Assembly (NCBI GenBank): GCA_009667805.1
Contig: CM019065.1
Location: forward strand, 14,582,952-14,646,951
Reading direction: 5' to 3'
Source of the DNA: Leptobrachium leishanense
Taxonomy: Eukaryota > Chordata > Amphibia > Anura > Megophryidae
DNA: 64,000 nucleotides
A model generated the notes under the pieces. The model was not told the origin of the DNA and searched no databases. It worked only from the letters and a program-made list of their open reading frames with translations. Numbering within the stretch: the stretch's first letter is position 1; the number at the start of each line of letters is the position of its first letter. Below are positions 50,101 through 58,950 of the stretch, in pieces. Both the position numbers and the translations under genes were made by a program.

Positions 50101-53100
50101 ACAGACAGACAGACTGAATATAAACTTCAGAGTCCTGCTGTCCCAGCACGATGTTTTCCCCCCTATCAATTTATTTTCCTTCGTTGGGGGAAGGTACAGA
50201 AAAACAAACTTTGCAGGCCTGATGCAGCCGTTCGGAGGCCTGTCCCGGCACTCCGATAAATAAGTTGCTGGGCAAAATAAATTATCGGAGTGTCGGGACA
50301 GGCCTCTGAGTCCGAACCGCTGCATCAGGCCTTCAAAGTTTATAGTATGTCTGTCCCTTCCCCCTGCAAACTAACAAAAACAAGTTGCTGGGCAAAATAA
50401 ATTATTTTTTTCGTTGGGGGGGGGGGGGGGGGAAGAGACAGCCAGAACATACGCACCTGCTTCTAGTGAGACGTGCCACTCCTTTTATGACTAGCAGCCA
50501 GTCCCATGTGATCTGTCAGCCTCTCGCTGCGGTGATGCGCTGACTCGTGCGACGAACACGCACAGAGTGAGTGCCAGAGGATGCCGCGATTCAAGCAGTT
50601 TCAAGCCCGGAGGCCGCGATTGCTGTCCCGCTGGAGCGGAAGTATCGGTAAAAGTATCGGGTGATTTTTGACGAGTACGAGTACTCGTCAAAACGGTAGT
50701 ATCGGCACCGATACTGGTATCGGTGCATCCCTAATATATACACACACACATACCAAGCGTTAACACTTTGTGAGCCGCAGCAGTGGCAGAGAGAGATGTA
50801 GCTGGCGCGCTGGCACGGCGGTGGTTAAAAAGGCATGTGGAATAAGGATATGCCATCCATCCCTCGGTGTCGGGCGTGCGGTGATCTGATCCACACCAGG
50901 CTGTTTGCACAATCTTCCGACAAGTGTCTGTACACAGGGATTTGGCAGGGACCGCCGGCTGTATACACAGGGTGAGGACAGGCACTTAGCAACGGCACAG
51001 CGGGTGAGGGCAGGCCGCCCGGGGTAAGGCGATCCAAGGAAGGAAGGTCCCGCACCTCCTGTTATGCATTGCCGTCACCACGGCAGACCCTTCCCCAGCC
51101 ACGCAGAGCCGACAAGTCACCAGCCCCCCGGTGACACAAATCCAATGACACCACCATTAGTAGCAGGTAATGGCCAACTGGAGGTAGAGGAGGAGGAGAT
51201 TTAGGTGCTGAAGCAGAGGTCCAGCAGACCTGCTAAACGGCTTAGTTTTCCCCTCACTCAGGTCAGCGATTAACAGAACAGTGAGGTGCCCAGCGCCCCC
51301 TTATATAAAGCTCCGCACCCACCAAACACCACAGTGTAAGATGCCTGGGAACCGGCATGATCCAAATGTGACAAACCATACAAAATACCACCTCCGGGCC
51401 CAACGGATCCAGCCATCAGCAAGCCGGCTCCCTGTCATGTGTGGGGATGTCCCGGGTTAAAGCGGTGCAGTCACAGCGACAGGATCCCCAAGGAAACCCC
51501 GGCACGCCGCAGCACTACCAATCCAGGGAATAAACACAGCTGGTGCAGCACCACCACCTGCAGGACGTCTGGGGGAACTGCATTTCATTAAACTAGCAAC
51601 TACTCGATTAGCTTTCCAAAATCTTAAACTGCAGCGACCTCACGCATACAGTGTGTGACATCATCAGGGAAACTACACTCACCTGCAGTGACATTAAACT
51701 GGAGGGCCCTCATCTAACCCAGCTGTAAAGAGCAGCTTACAAATGGGAAACAGCTCATGCACCTCACTATTACCGGCCCCGCTCTGCCCCGGCTGCTGGA
51801 TCAGAAGGCACCGAAGGACCCTGGGAAGTATTTGCATGTGGCCAGAGGATGCGGAAGATCGCAGTGATGTCAGAAAATCGCTTCTAAATGACAACGTAAC
51901 GAAAGATAAACTTTCAGTGTGGTTTTACTCCAACATGGGGACGGGTCATCAAGCTGACAGGGGTAAAAATACAACAAACGGGCACAATAACCAGCGTTCT
52001 CCCGGCTTATGACATCACTTATATATAAAAAAAGTACAATTCACGGGGGATGGGGCAGACCTGAGTCAATCAGCGCTGGATCGTGACCTGCTCCCAGGAG
52101 GTGGCTGACATCTTGGATGTGAGCCAAGCCCCCAGGGTCCTCACTCACGTCGTTGCCCCCATATGTGCGATGGTGTCAGCTGGCACGTTAACCTCCCCCC
52201 CCCAGGTGCCAAGTGGCCCTAAAGCGTCATGTTTGACATCATTGGAAAGGCCTGATCAGTTTGGTGTAAAAATAAGTTGCTCCCCCCCCCTTTCTAAAAA
52301 GCTAGAAAATCTGTCGTATAATAAAACAGGACATTTAAAAAAGGATGAGCATAAAACCGTCAAAATGAGCTCAGCCGTGAAGGGGTTAAAAGGAAAAACC
52401 ATGGAAAAATTGGCTATTTCTAATCTCAGGACAAAATTTCGAAACGGTTTACGCCGGGGTCTTTTTTCGGCGGTTGTAGATTTTGGGGATTAAATTTTGA
52501 TAAAGTGTTTTTTTTTTTTTTTTACCATATTTCATTTTTTTAATAATAAATTAATTACACGATATGATGGAAATAAAAGGTATCTTTGGAAAGTCCATTT
52601 AACCTCCCTGGCGTTCCCATTCTGACTTTTTATTTTGGACATAGAAAATAAGTGCTTTTTTTATCCCCTAGCGGTTTCCGAGTGTGGCTCGGGGTTAAAT
52701 TTCACTGCTGGAAGCGGTAACCCCAAGCCACACTCAGGCTGGATACATATCTGTCGCTGCGCTCCCCTCGCTGACCTCCTGCAATCGCAGCATCCCGGTT
52801 CCCTTGTTGCATGAACAGAACCGGGACGCCGCAACAGCACAGAGGAGAATGCGATTGCAGGAGGTAAGCGAGGGAGCGCAGCGACAGGTATGTATCTAGC
52901 CCGAGTGTGGCTTGGGGTTATCGCTTTCATCCCGAGCCACACTCAAGAAAACTACCAGGGAGGTTAATGACGAGAAAAAAACGGTATATAATAAGTGTGG
53001 GTTCCATAAACAGGTAAGAGGAAAATTAGACCTAAACACAAACAGCGCAGAAACGTAAAAACAGCAGTGGGCACTAAAGGACAGACTTTCGTAAAACTGC

Positions 53101-56100
53101 CCGGTCACTAAGGGGTTAAAGACTCCCCGTCCCTCTGGTAGTTTAGAAAGTTGATTATTTTGAGGAATCACTTCATTATCCCTGAATAACCACGTTCCTT
53201 TAAAGAATCCCTCCCAATGGCAACGGGTAAAAACACGACACCGTGACCAGGAAAGGATTCAGTGGGTGACGGAGGGCGGCTTTGCTTATGGTAACCTGTG
53301 CCGGGTTTTGGTTTTATAAAAATCACCAAAATCATAAGAAAATCAGAGGGAAAGAAGGCAGGAAAATATAAAAGGGGACGCTCTACTCATCCTGAGGTCA
53401 GGGATGTGAGGTGTGCCCCCCCTTTCACCCCTCCCCCGATCTGGAGAAAATGAAGGATGAAGATGTGAAGTTTCCCAAAGCATCACCAGCAGCCGGGATT
53501 TATTTATTTCCCGGCTGTCGACCTCTAGTGATGTCACAGAGCGGCCAAGGTCACCCTCAGAGCAATCTCTGTAGCGGGGCGTTCTCAGAGGCACCGACGG
53601 ATCAGATCTGCGCATGCAGCTCCGATTCATCACTCTGGGTAATTATGCAGTAAAGCTTCAGGGACTCCCGGGTTTGGGGAGAGGCCATCAGCAGATTCTT
53701 CAGGAAGTGTCCAAACCCAAACAGCACGTGTGATCCTCAGCAGCAGGTGCAGGTCTCCTCAAGAAGCACTCCACCAGCAGAACAAACATGAGATAAGAAT
53801 GCCGTTGCACGCACCATCACACATGAATCCCCTGGGACGGCGCACGTTCCGAACAATTTAATGCCGGCATAATCCATTTCAGCATCTAATGACGGAGGCA
53901 AACAGCACCTCGCTCCGCAGGATTAAGTCTGCAGAATGAGGCCCAGATCAAGAGGCCACCAGCTATGGGCCTCCCGGCCTGAGGAGGACGATTACTCAAC
54001 CCAACGTCTCTGCCATGTCGTTACCGCAGCCAACAAAAATCAAGGAAGAACGACACCGTCAACATGAGATCGTGTGGAAGAACCACGTGTGTGGTGGCTT
54101 TGCTGAAGGCCAAGACCAAAAAACATGAGGTCTACCATATTACCGAATCCGACATTCTGCAACGGGACACGCTGGGACGTAACGGTGGACGAGAGCGATC
54201 GATGGAGCGGCCGGCAAGCATAGCAGCACCTCCTGCGACTACAATCCAGTTCCCACCTTCTTCTCTGCGTTAATCAGGGCAAGGAGGTGATGGACCATAG
54301 TATGGAAACCAGACAAGGCAGTTGCTCCGTGAGGGTCATCTGGACCCACAACAGCAGGGTTTACTGTCCAGTCGCAAGTAAAAAAAGCTTGAAGAACTTG
54401 GACAGGGATAGCAAAAAAAAAAAAAAAAACACGAAGATGCTACCACCAGGAATCTGAAGATACGAGCCACCCACCGGATGTGTGCCGTGTCGTACTTGCA
54501 GGGAGTCAGACCACTGCGGGATCCCCCCCCCAAAGACTCACAGGAGGTCTTCCAAGGCTGGGGGGGGGTATCAACCATGAGTTCTCCCACGTCTTCCGCA
54601 CCCAAAAGGGGTTAAGGCAAGAACAAAAAAAGTATTAAAATGTGTCTAAATAATAAAAAACGCCCTTATTTTTTTTTTAAAAAAGTCCGTTACAGAATAA
54701 TAAAAACAAAAAAGCTAGAAAAATTGAAAAAAAACCAAGAAAAACACAAAAAAAGTGTACTTAAAAAAAAAAAAAAAAACAGGCTGTTTGCCAAAAACCT
54801 CAAAAATTAGTCTGTTTAAACCTGTCGAACTGAAACACGGAAGATCAGAGCACGTCACGGACATGTCGGTGTTTAACCATTACTTCCCTATAGGGATTAT
54901 TTTGCTGCCGCTGAAGATCAACAAATCGCAATGAACTGCACCGTATTTGACCGTCAAGGTGACAGTATTTGGTGAATTGTCAGTTAGTGAATAGACCAAC
55001 TGCTTGGAAACTGCACCGTACGGGGAAATTCACTGTTTGGCGCAATTTGGTGATTAGTGAATAGACCTTCTAGAGAAGGCACCGCACGTCATCAGTCGGT
55101 ACTAAATGATTAGGCGGGGGTCTGTGAGGCGACAGTCTGCTCCATGGTGCTCTAGAGACTCAGTCATGTGAGCGCAGGGTGCACAGGTGCCGCCATCTTT
55201 CTGGCGGGGTCCTGGCACTACCAGAGATCAAGTAAAGCCACGCAACGAGATGGAGATGAAACACACAAGGCGAGGCACCACCGTGCACTAACTGGCAGCA
55301 CTCACACCCAGGGGAGGCGAGATACGCGGCTCCGTGCACTGCCGGGCAGCACTCACACCCAGGGGAGGCGAGATACGCGACTCCGTGCACTGCCGGGCAG
55401 CACTCACACCCAGGGGAGGAGAGATACGCGGCTCAGTGCACTGCCGGGCAGCACTCACACCCAGGGGAGGAGAGATACGCGGCTCCGTGCACTACCGGGC
55501 AGCACTCACACCCAGGGGAGGCGAGATACGCGGCTCCGTGCACTGCCAGGCAGCACTCACACCCAGGGGAGGAGAGATACGCGGCTCCGTGCACTGCCAG
55601 GCAGCACTCACACCCAGGGGAGGAGAGATACGCTGCTCCGTGCACTGCCGGGCAGCACTCACACCCAGGGGAGGAGAGATACGCGGCTCCGTGCACTGCC
55701 GGGCAGCACTCACACCCAGGGGAGGAGAGATACGCGGCTCCGTGCACTGAGGGCAGCACTCACACCCAGGGGAGGAGAGATACGCTGCTCCGTGCACTGC
55801 CAGGCAGCACTCACACCCAGGGGAGGAGAGATACGCGGCTCCGTGCACTGCGGGCAGCACTCACACCCAGGGGAGGAGAGATACGCGGCTCCATGCACTG
55901 CCGGGCAGCACTCACACCCAGGGGAGGAGAGATACGCGGCTCCGTGCACTGCCAGGCAGCACTCACACCCAGGGGAGGAGAGATACGCTGCTCCGTGCAC
56001 TGCCAGGCAGCACTCACACCCAGGGGAGGAGAGATACGCGGCTCCGTGCACTGCCGGGCAGCACTCACACCCAGGGGAGGCGAGATACGCGGCTCCGTGC

Positions 56101-56402
56101 ACTGCCGGGCAGCACTCACACCCAGGGGAGGAGAGATACTCGGGGCCAGTCAGGTTATCCCAGAAAGCAGTGAAGGGTTAATTTTGAACCACTGTGACGT
56201 CACACTGTGTTGTGACGTAACTGCTGTAAAAGACCTAAGTGTTGCGTCTGGTAACGCCTTCTGCCGTCCTAAAATCTGCTGGTGACGTTAAAAGATGAAG
56301 TCCCATCAACCTTAAGAAACGTCACTCTCGATTCCCATTACGTCACGCCCCTCTTACCATCAGGTCCTCCACGACCACCAAGTCATTGAGCACGGCCTCC
56401 AT
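44053..56402 (-). CDS. fis1: FIS1, mitochondrial fission 1 protein (five coding exons)
   Basis: The coding exons, in transcript order, are 56402-56358, 48691-48559, 47468-47392, 44910-44805 and 44147-44053. They total 456 nt, or 151 codons plus TAA. All four introns begin GT and end AG, and the phases (0, 1, 0, 1) join without a break. The protein opens MEAVLNDLVVVEDLM and carries the family motifs TQFEYGWCL (about 36-44), DDIRKGVVLLE (about 49-59), RDYLFYL (about 71-77) and YEEALRYVR (about 87-95). It ends in a glycine/alanine-rich membrane anchor (about 122-147) and a basic tail, SKAK. Human FIS1 has 152 residues, so the length fits. Known family role: a tail-anchored outer mitochondrial and peroxisomal membrane protein with a TPR-like cytosolic fold that takes part in organelle fission and mitophagy. 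No stop codon, frameshift or missing exon is seen, so I regard it as functional. Introns are 7666, 1090, 2480 and 657 bp and repeat-rich. Confidence 0.97.
44265..44595. repeat. 35-bp GC-rich minisatellite in FIS1 intron 4
   Basis: About nine near-identical copies of a unit reading GGAGGGCGCAGCCTCAAGAG then GGAGCGGCGCAGGCC. Since 35 is not a multiple of three, all frames cycle through and a 224-codon false ORF results. It occupies half of the 657-bp intron. Confidence 0.95.
44805..44910 (-). CDS. fis1: FIS1 exon 4
   Basis: 106 nt between a TTTCCCAG acceptor and a GTGGGG donor. It encodes EYEEALRYVRTLLKKEP, then TNSQAKELEKVIEKTMQK, and one extra base. This is the last cytosolic helix pair before the membrane anchor. 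Confidence 0.96.
45695..46115. mobile_element. hAT-type non-autonomous element (421 bp) in FIS1 intron 3
   Basis: The ends TAGGGATGCACCGATACCAC and GGTATCGGTGCAACCCTA are inverted repeats. The 8-bp duplication TTGGCAAT is perfect (45687-45694, 46116-46123). The interior holds two to three units of the CAGCTCATGGATAT minisatellite motif (45790-45880). It also holds a 17-bp perfect hairpin at 45977-46017 with loop TCTATCG, shared with 4853-4903. Non-coding. Confidence 0.93.
46180..46650. mobile_element. CGAA-family MITE fragment (intron 3)
   Basis: TTGATTCCTATGGGATTCGC, CTGTTTAAACCTGTC, GAATAGATTAACCATTACTT and TGGTGAATTGACAGTATAGG are family phrases in the orientation opposite to 29610-30300. 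The ends are not clearly preserved. Confidence 0.65.
46794..47127. mobile_element. MITE with GGCCGGGGT ends (intron 3)
   Basis: The left end AGGCCGGGGTCAGACGAGCG pairs with the right end CGCTTGTCTCACCCCGGCCT (two mismatches). The interior has further complementary pieces: GAAGGAATGTC..GACGTTCCTTC and GTAGCGCGCGCTAC. No target duplication could be fixed. Confidence 0.75.
47392..47468 (-). CDS. fis1: FIS1 exon 3
   Basis: 77 nt between a CCTGCAG acceptor and a GTGAGC donor. It completes a GAT codon with the G from exon 2 and encodes DLLPKAISDEKRDYLFYL and then STAHYRLK, matching the second TPR-like repeat of vertebrate FIS1. It ends in phase 0. Confidence 0.96.
47597..47816. repeat. GC-rich minisatellite in FIS1 intron 2
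   Basis: Alternating units of CAGCCCGCGCTCCCCCGG (18 bp) and a longer CAGCCCGCCCCCAGCCAGCG CTCCCCCGG (29 bp). It lies about 130 bp from exon 3. Confidence 0.9.
48559..48691 (-). CDS. fis1: FIS1 exon 2
   Basis: 133 nt between a TTTCAG acceptor (48693-48692) and a GTGAGT donor (48558-48553). It encodes 44 residues starting RFEKKYLAEL and ending GVVLLE, plus the first base of the next codon. It carries the first TPR-like helices, including the highly conserved TQFEY motif. Confidence 0.96.
48901..49080. mobile_element. hAT-type MITE (180 bp), intron 1
   Basis: CAGTGTTTCCCAAACCTGTC at the left and GACAGGTTTGGAAAACACTG at the right are inverted repeats. AGGTCCCCCTAACAGGCCAG also has its complement inside the right end. 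A second similar right end (GGGTTTGAGAAACACTG) lies at 49350-49366. Its flank CTCTGGAA resembles the left flank CTCTAGAG, so the true element may extend to 49366. Confidence 0.8.
49085..49366. mobile_element. CGAA-type fragment closing with a second hAT end
   Basis: GGGGTTAATCAGAGTGCACC, CATGTCGGTGCTCTCTC and CAGCAGGGTCCCCGAACGC are CGAA-family words. The final 40 bases are a hAT-like right end. It may be a nested insertion within a 466-bp element spanning 48901-49366. Confidence 0.5.
49610..49677. repeat. 21-bp minisatellite (GCGTCGCAGCGACAGGAGGCA)
   Basis: Just over three copies. The core GTCGCAGCGAC is itself palindromic. Confidence 0.9.
49774..50733. mobile_element. hAT-type non-autonomous element (960 bp), intron 1
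   Basis: The ends TAGGGATGCACCGATACCAC and TGGTATCGGTGCATCCCTA are shared with 45695-46115. The duplication ATATATAC is exact at 49766-49773 and 50734-50741. The interior holds an inverted pair around 50227-50310 (GAGGCCTGTCCCGGCACTCC and its complement) and a long G-run (about 50416-50434). No transposase frame. Confidence 0.95.
50742..52150. other. FIS1 intron 1, unassigned part
   Basis: No coding or repeat structure that I can support beyond short ORFs. Confidence 0.4.
52160..52500. repeat. Diverged dispersed element related to 1766-1900
   Basis: The reverse complement (TTAACCCCTTCACGGCTGAG, then CTCATTTTGACGGTTTTATG and CTCATCCTTTTTAAA) parallels TTAACCCCTTCGCTGCTGAG with matching spacing at 1766. 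Function unknown. Confidence 0.5.
52603..52963. mobile_element. piggyBac-type MITE (361 bp) at TTAA, intron 1
   Basis: The element starts CCTCCCTGGCG and ends CTACCAGGGAGG, with TTAA on both sides (52599-52602, 52964-52967), the piggyBac target signature. Nearly the whole element folds. CGAGTGTGGCTCGGGGTTA pairs with the right-hand TAACCCC..GCCACACTC type words. TGTCGCTGCGCTCCCCTCGC and CTGCAATCGC have complements at 52850-52890. Confidence 0.9.
52968..54635. other. FIS1 intron 1, unassigned part
   Basis: It includes a segment (about 53375-53540) similar to 33180-33365. No gene is supported. An A-run lies at 54414-54429. Confidence 0.4.
54640..55072. mobile_element. CGAA-family MITE fragment (intron 1)
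   Basis: GTCCGTTACAGAATAATAAA, CTGTTTAAACCTGTCGAAC, TTTAACCATTACTTCCCTAT and two GTGAATAGACC ends are family words. It is A-rich on its left side. Confidence 0.65.
55283..56143. repeat. 51-bp minisatellite in FIS1 intron 1 (about 17 copies)
   Basis: Unit: GCAGCACTCACACCCAGGGG, then AGGAGAGATACGCGGCTCCG, then TGCACTGCCGG. As 51 is divisible by three, every frame that is open once stays open. This explains several long false ORFs on both strands. The array ends about 215 bp from exon 1. Confidence 0.97.
56358..56402 (-). CDS. fis1: FIS1 exon 1 (coding part)
   Basis: Fifteen codons from the ATG at 56402 down to the GTAAGAG donor starting at 56357. It encodes MEAVLNDLVVVEDLM, which aligns with the conserved N-terminal arm of FIS1. 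The exon ends in phase 0. In the known family this N-terminal arm covers the TPR groove. Confidence 0.95.
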
Positions 56403-56700
56403 GCTGACACCAGGACCCGACAACCGTTAGCTCCGGATCACTCACAGCATTGCGACACGACGTTTCAGTTACGACCATACGTCACTGACAAGCGACATAC
56501 TTCTCCGTTCTGCGCATGACGTTTGCGCAAGTCTGAGCACAGGCTGCCATCTTTGTTATTGGCTGACTAATGTCAGGCAAACGCCCTATTCACTGTTCAG
56601 AGTCACTTCCTATTCCCTACGGTCGCTTAATTGGCGGTCACATGTGGAAGACGTAATACAACTGTCTTAAGAGCCGGGAGCCATGTTTGTTACTGGCAAA
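56403..56700 (-). promoter_or_regulatory. FIS1 5' UTR and likely TATA-less promoter
   Basis: The region just upstream of the FIS1 ATG has no obvious TATA box but carries housekeeping-type motifs. On the gene strand there are two CCAAT boxes (plus-strand ATTGG at 56558-56562 and 56630-56634), a YY1-like AAGATGGCAGC (about 56543-56553) and CRE-like TGACGT/ACGTCA words (56469-56484 and 56517-56522). An NRF1-like TGCGCATGAC lies at 56511-56520. YY1 and NRF1 sites are common at nuclear genes for mitochondrial proteins (established knowledge). The start site cannot be fixed from sequence alone. Confidence 0.5.
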
Positions 56701-56987
56701 CACCCCTCTCCTTCCTGCAGTGGTTGAGGGCGTGGGGATTTATTTCATGTCGTGATTTATAAGGAAGCAGTGACGTGAATAAAATAAACACAGAATCAAT
56801 TCATACGGGATGAAATGTTTCCTGAAATGGTGTAAATAAAAGATCCAGCCTCAAAAGCATGTTTATTCATTACATCTCCCCCTGAATCCATTCACTATAT
56901 CTCATGGGCGAGTCCAATGCTGTGACCCAGCTGTGTCCTGATTTGGAGGTTCCCCTGCCCCTCTCTTCTAATGTCCCTCATTTTAAA

Positions 56988-57366
56988 GGCTCCTCCATAT
57001 ATTCAGGGTGTGTGGGTGTGTTTTTAGGGGCTCCTCCATATATTCAGGGTGTGCGGGTGTCTTTTTAGGGGCTCCTCCATGTATTCAGGGTGTGTGGGTG
57101 TGTTTTTAGGGTCTCCTCCATATATTCAGGGTGTGCGGGTGTCTTTTTAGGGGCTCCTCCATATATCCAGGGTGTGCGGGTGTCTTTAGGGTCTCCTCCA
57201 TATATTCAGGGTGTGCGGGTATTTGTTTAGGGGCTCCTCCATATATTCAGGGAGTGCGGGTGTCTTTTTAGGGGTTCCTCCATATATTCAGGGTGTGCGG
57301 GTGTCTTTTTAGGGGCTCCTCCATATATTCAGGGTGTTTGGGTGCCTTTTTAGGGTCTCCTCCATA
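56988..57366. repeat. 41-bp minisatellite, split by Tc1 copy 3
   Basis: About nine copies of CTCCTCCATATATTCAGGGT followed by GTGCGGGTGTCTTTTTAGGGG. The unit is broken at CTCCTCCATA (57366) by the Tc1 element and resumes as TATTCAGGGTGTG at 61458. The array therefore predates the insertion. Confidence 0.95.
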
Positions 57367-57505
57367 CAGTTGTGTTCAAAATTATTCAACCCCCAATGCT
57401 GTAAAGCAGTGTTCCCCAACCCCCGGGCCGCGGACCGGTACCGGTCCGTGGATCAAACGGTACCGGGCCGCCCGAGGAACTACCGCCCGAGGCCGCCCGA
57501 GGGAA

Positions 57506-57574
57506 GGCGAGAGGAAACAGAGCTTCTCCCGCCCATGCCTGGCATGGGCGGGAGAAGCTCTGTTTCCTCTCGCC
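57506..57574. repeat. Perfect 34-bp hairpin, single-base loop
   Basis: 57506-57539 and 57541-57574 are exact reverse complements (GGCGAGAGGAAACAGAGCTT.. and its partner) around one T. Confidence 0.97.
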
Positions 57575-57680
57575 CAGTGGCGTAGCGTGGGGGGGCTGGG
57601 GGGGCCGTGGCCCCGGGCGCAGTTTTGTTAGGGGCGCATTCGCTTTTGTTAGGGGCGCATTTAGGGGCTAAAACTGGCCC

Positions 57681-57947
57681 GGGGGTTGAGGGACCCAGAT
57701 GCCGGGCAGCGCGGGAGCGCCTGCCCGGTCTTGAACAGTTCGTCCCGTGAAGTGGATGCGGCTGTGTGCGTGCGCAGCCGGTCACGTGGTCCGGCTAATC
57801 AGGTGGTACTGAGTCTCTGTACCACCTGACTGGCCGGACCGCGTGACCGGCTGCGCACGCACACAGCCGCATCCACTTCACAGGACGGACTGTTCAAGAC
57901 CGGGCAGGCACTCCCGCGCTGCCCGGCATCTGGGTCCCTCAACCCCC
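57681..57947. repeat. Long inverted repeat, about 129-bp arms
   Basis: The left arm 57681-57809 (GGGGGTTGAGGGACCCAGAT ..) pairs with 57819-57947 around TGAGTCTCT, with few mismatches. It directly precedes the minisatellite. Such an arm length would form a stable double-stranded RNA if transcribed. Confidence 0.93.
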
Positions 57948-57959
57948 TGCCGGAGCTGG

Positions 57960-58655
57960 GGCAACAATCCAGGTGAGAGCTGGGGCAAATCCATGACCTG
58001 GGGGCAAATCCATGTGTGACCTGGGGGCAAATCCATGAGCTGGGGCAAATCCATGAGCTGGTGGCAAATCCATGAGTGAGCTGGGGCAAATCCATGAGCT
58101 GGGGGCAAATCCATGAGCTGGGGCAAATCCATGAGCTGGGGGCAAATCCATGAGTGAGCTGGGGCAAATCCATGAGTGAGCTGGGGCAAATCCATGAGCT
58201 GGGGGCAAATCCATGAGCTGGGGGCAAATCCATGAGCTGGGGCAAATCCATGAGCTGGGGGCAAATCCATGAGTGAGCTGGGGCAAATCCATGAGCTGGG
58301 GGCAAATCCATGAGTGAGCTGGGGCAAATCCATGAGCTGGGGGCAAATCCATGAGTGAGCTGGGGCAAATCCATGAGTGAACTGGGGCAAATCCATGAGC
58401 TGGGGGCAAATCCATGAGTGAGCTGGGGGCAAATCCATGAGCTGGGGCAATATCCATGTGTGAGCTGGGGCAAATCCATGAGCTGGGGCAAATCCATGTG
58501 TGAGCTGGGGCAAATTCATGAGCTGGGGGCAAATCCATGAGTGAGCTGGGGCAAATCTACGAGTGAGCTGGGGGCAAATCCATGAGCTGGGGGCAAATCC
58601 ATGAGCTGGGGGCAAATCCATGAGCTTGGGCAAATCCATGAGCTGGGGCAAATGT
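57960..58655 (-). repeat. CAGCTC minisatellite, array B (inverted orientation)
   Basis: About 36 copies of CAAATCCATGAGCTGGGG, about half with GAGTGAGCTGGG. The reverse complement (CCCCAGCTCATGGATTTG) is the same motif as at 3716-4845. It continues into the hAT transposase fragment. Confidence 0.95.
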
Positions 58656-58657
58656 CT

Positions 58658-58950
58658 ATGCAAGAAGAAGAGCAACTGCTGGAGATTGGAAATGACGGTG
58701 GCCTTAAAACTATGTTCGAGACAACAACTCTGCCGGTGTTCTGGATTAAAGTCATGGCGGAATACCCTGAGATTGCCACCACAGCACTTAAATCCCTATT
58801 GCCATTTCCGACAACCTATCTGTGTGAAGCGGGGTTTTCTGCAGTAACAGCAACCAAAACAAAACATCGTAATAAACTGGATATAAGCAACACACTTCGG
58901 GTGTCATTGTCTTATTTAGTGAATCCTCCCCTAATCTCGAGAATTAAACT
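58658..58950 (+). pseudogene. hAT transposase C-terminal fragment
   Basis: The frame reads QEEEQLLEIGNDGGLKTMFE, then LPVFWIKVMAEYPEIATTAL, KSLLPFPTTYLCEAGFSAVT, KTKHRNKLDI and LRVSLS. FW..V..EYP, LLPFPTTYLCE.GFS and the K.R..L....LRV.LS tail form the hAT dimerisation domain, as in vertebrate Charlie/ZBED-like proteins. About 95 codons remain. The BED finger and the catalytic RNase H-like core are replaced by the minisatellite. Confidence 0.88.

Noticed and set aside
55168..56181. 337-codon frame and several on the opposite strand
   Set aside because: 51-bp repeat divisible by three; lies inside FIS1 intron 1.
57799..58675. Minus-strand frames of 199-265 codons
   Set aside because: Translation of array B and the adjoining hairpin; all three frames are open because of the repeat.
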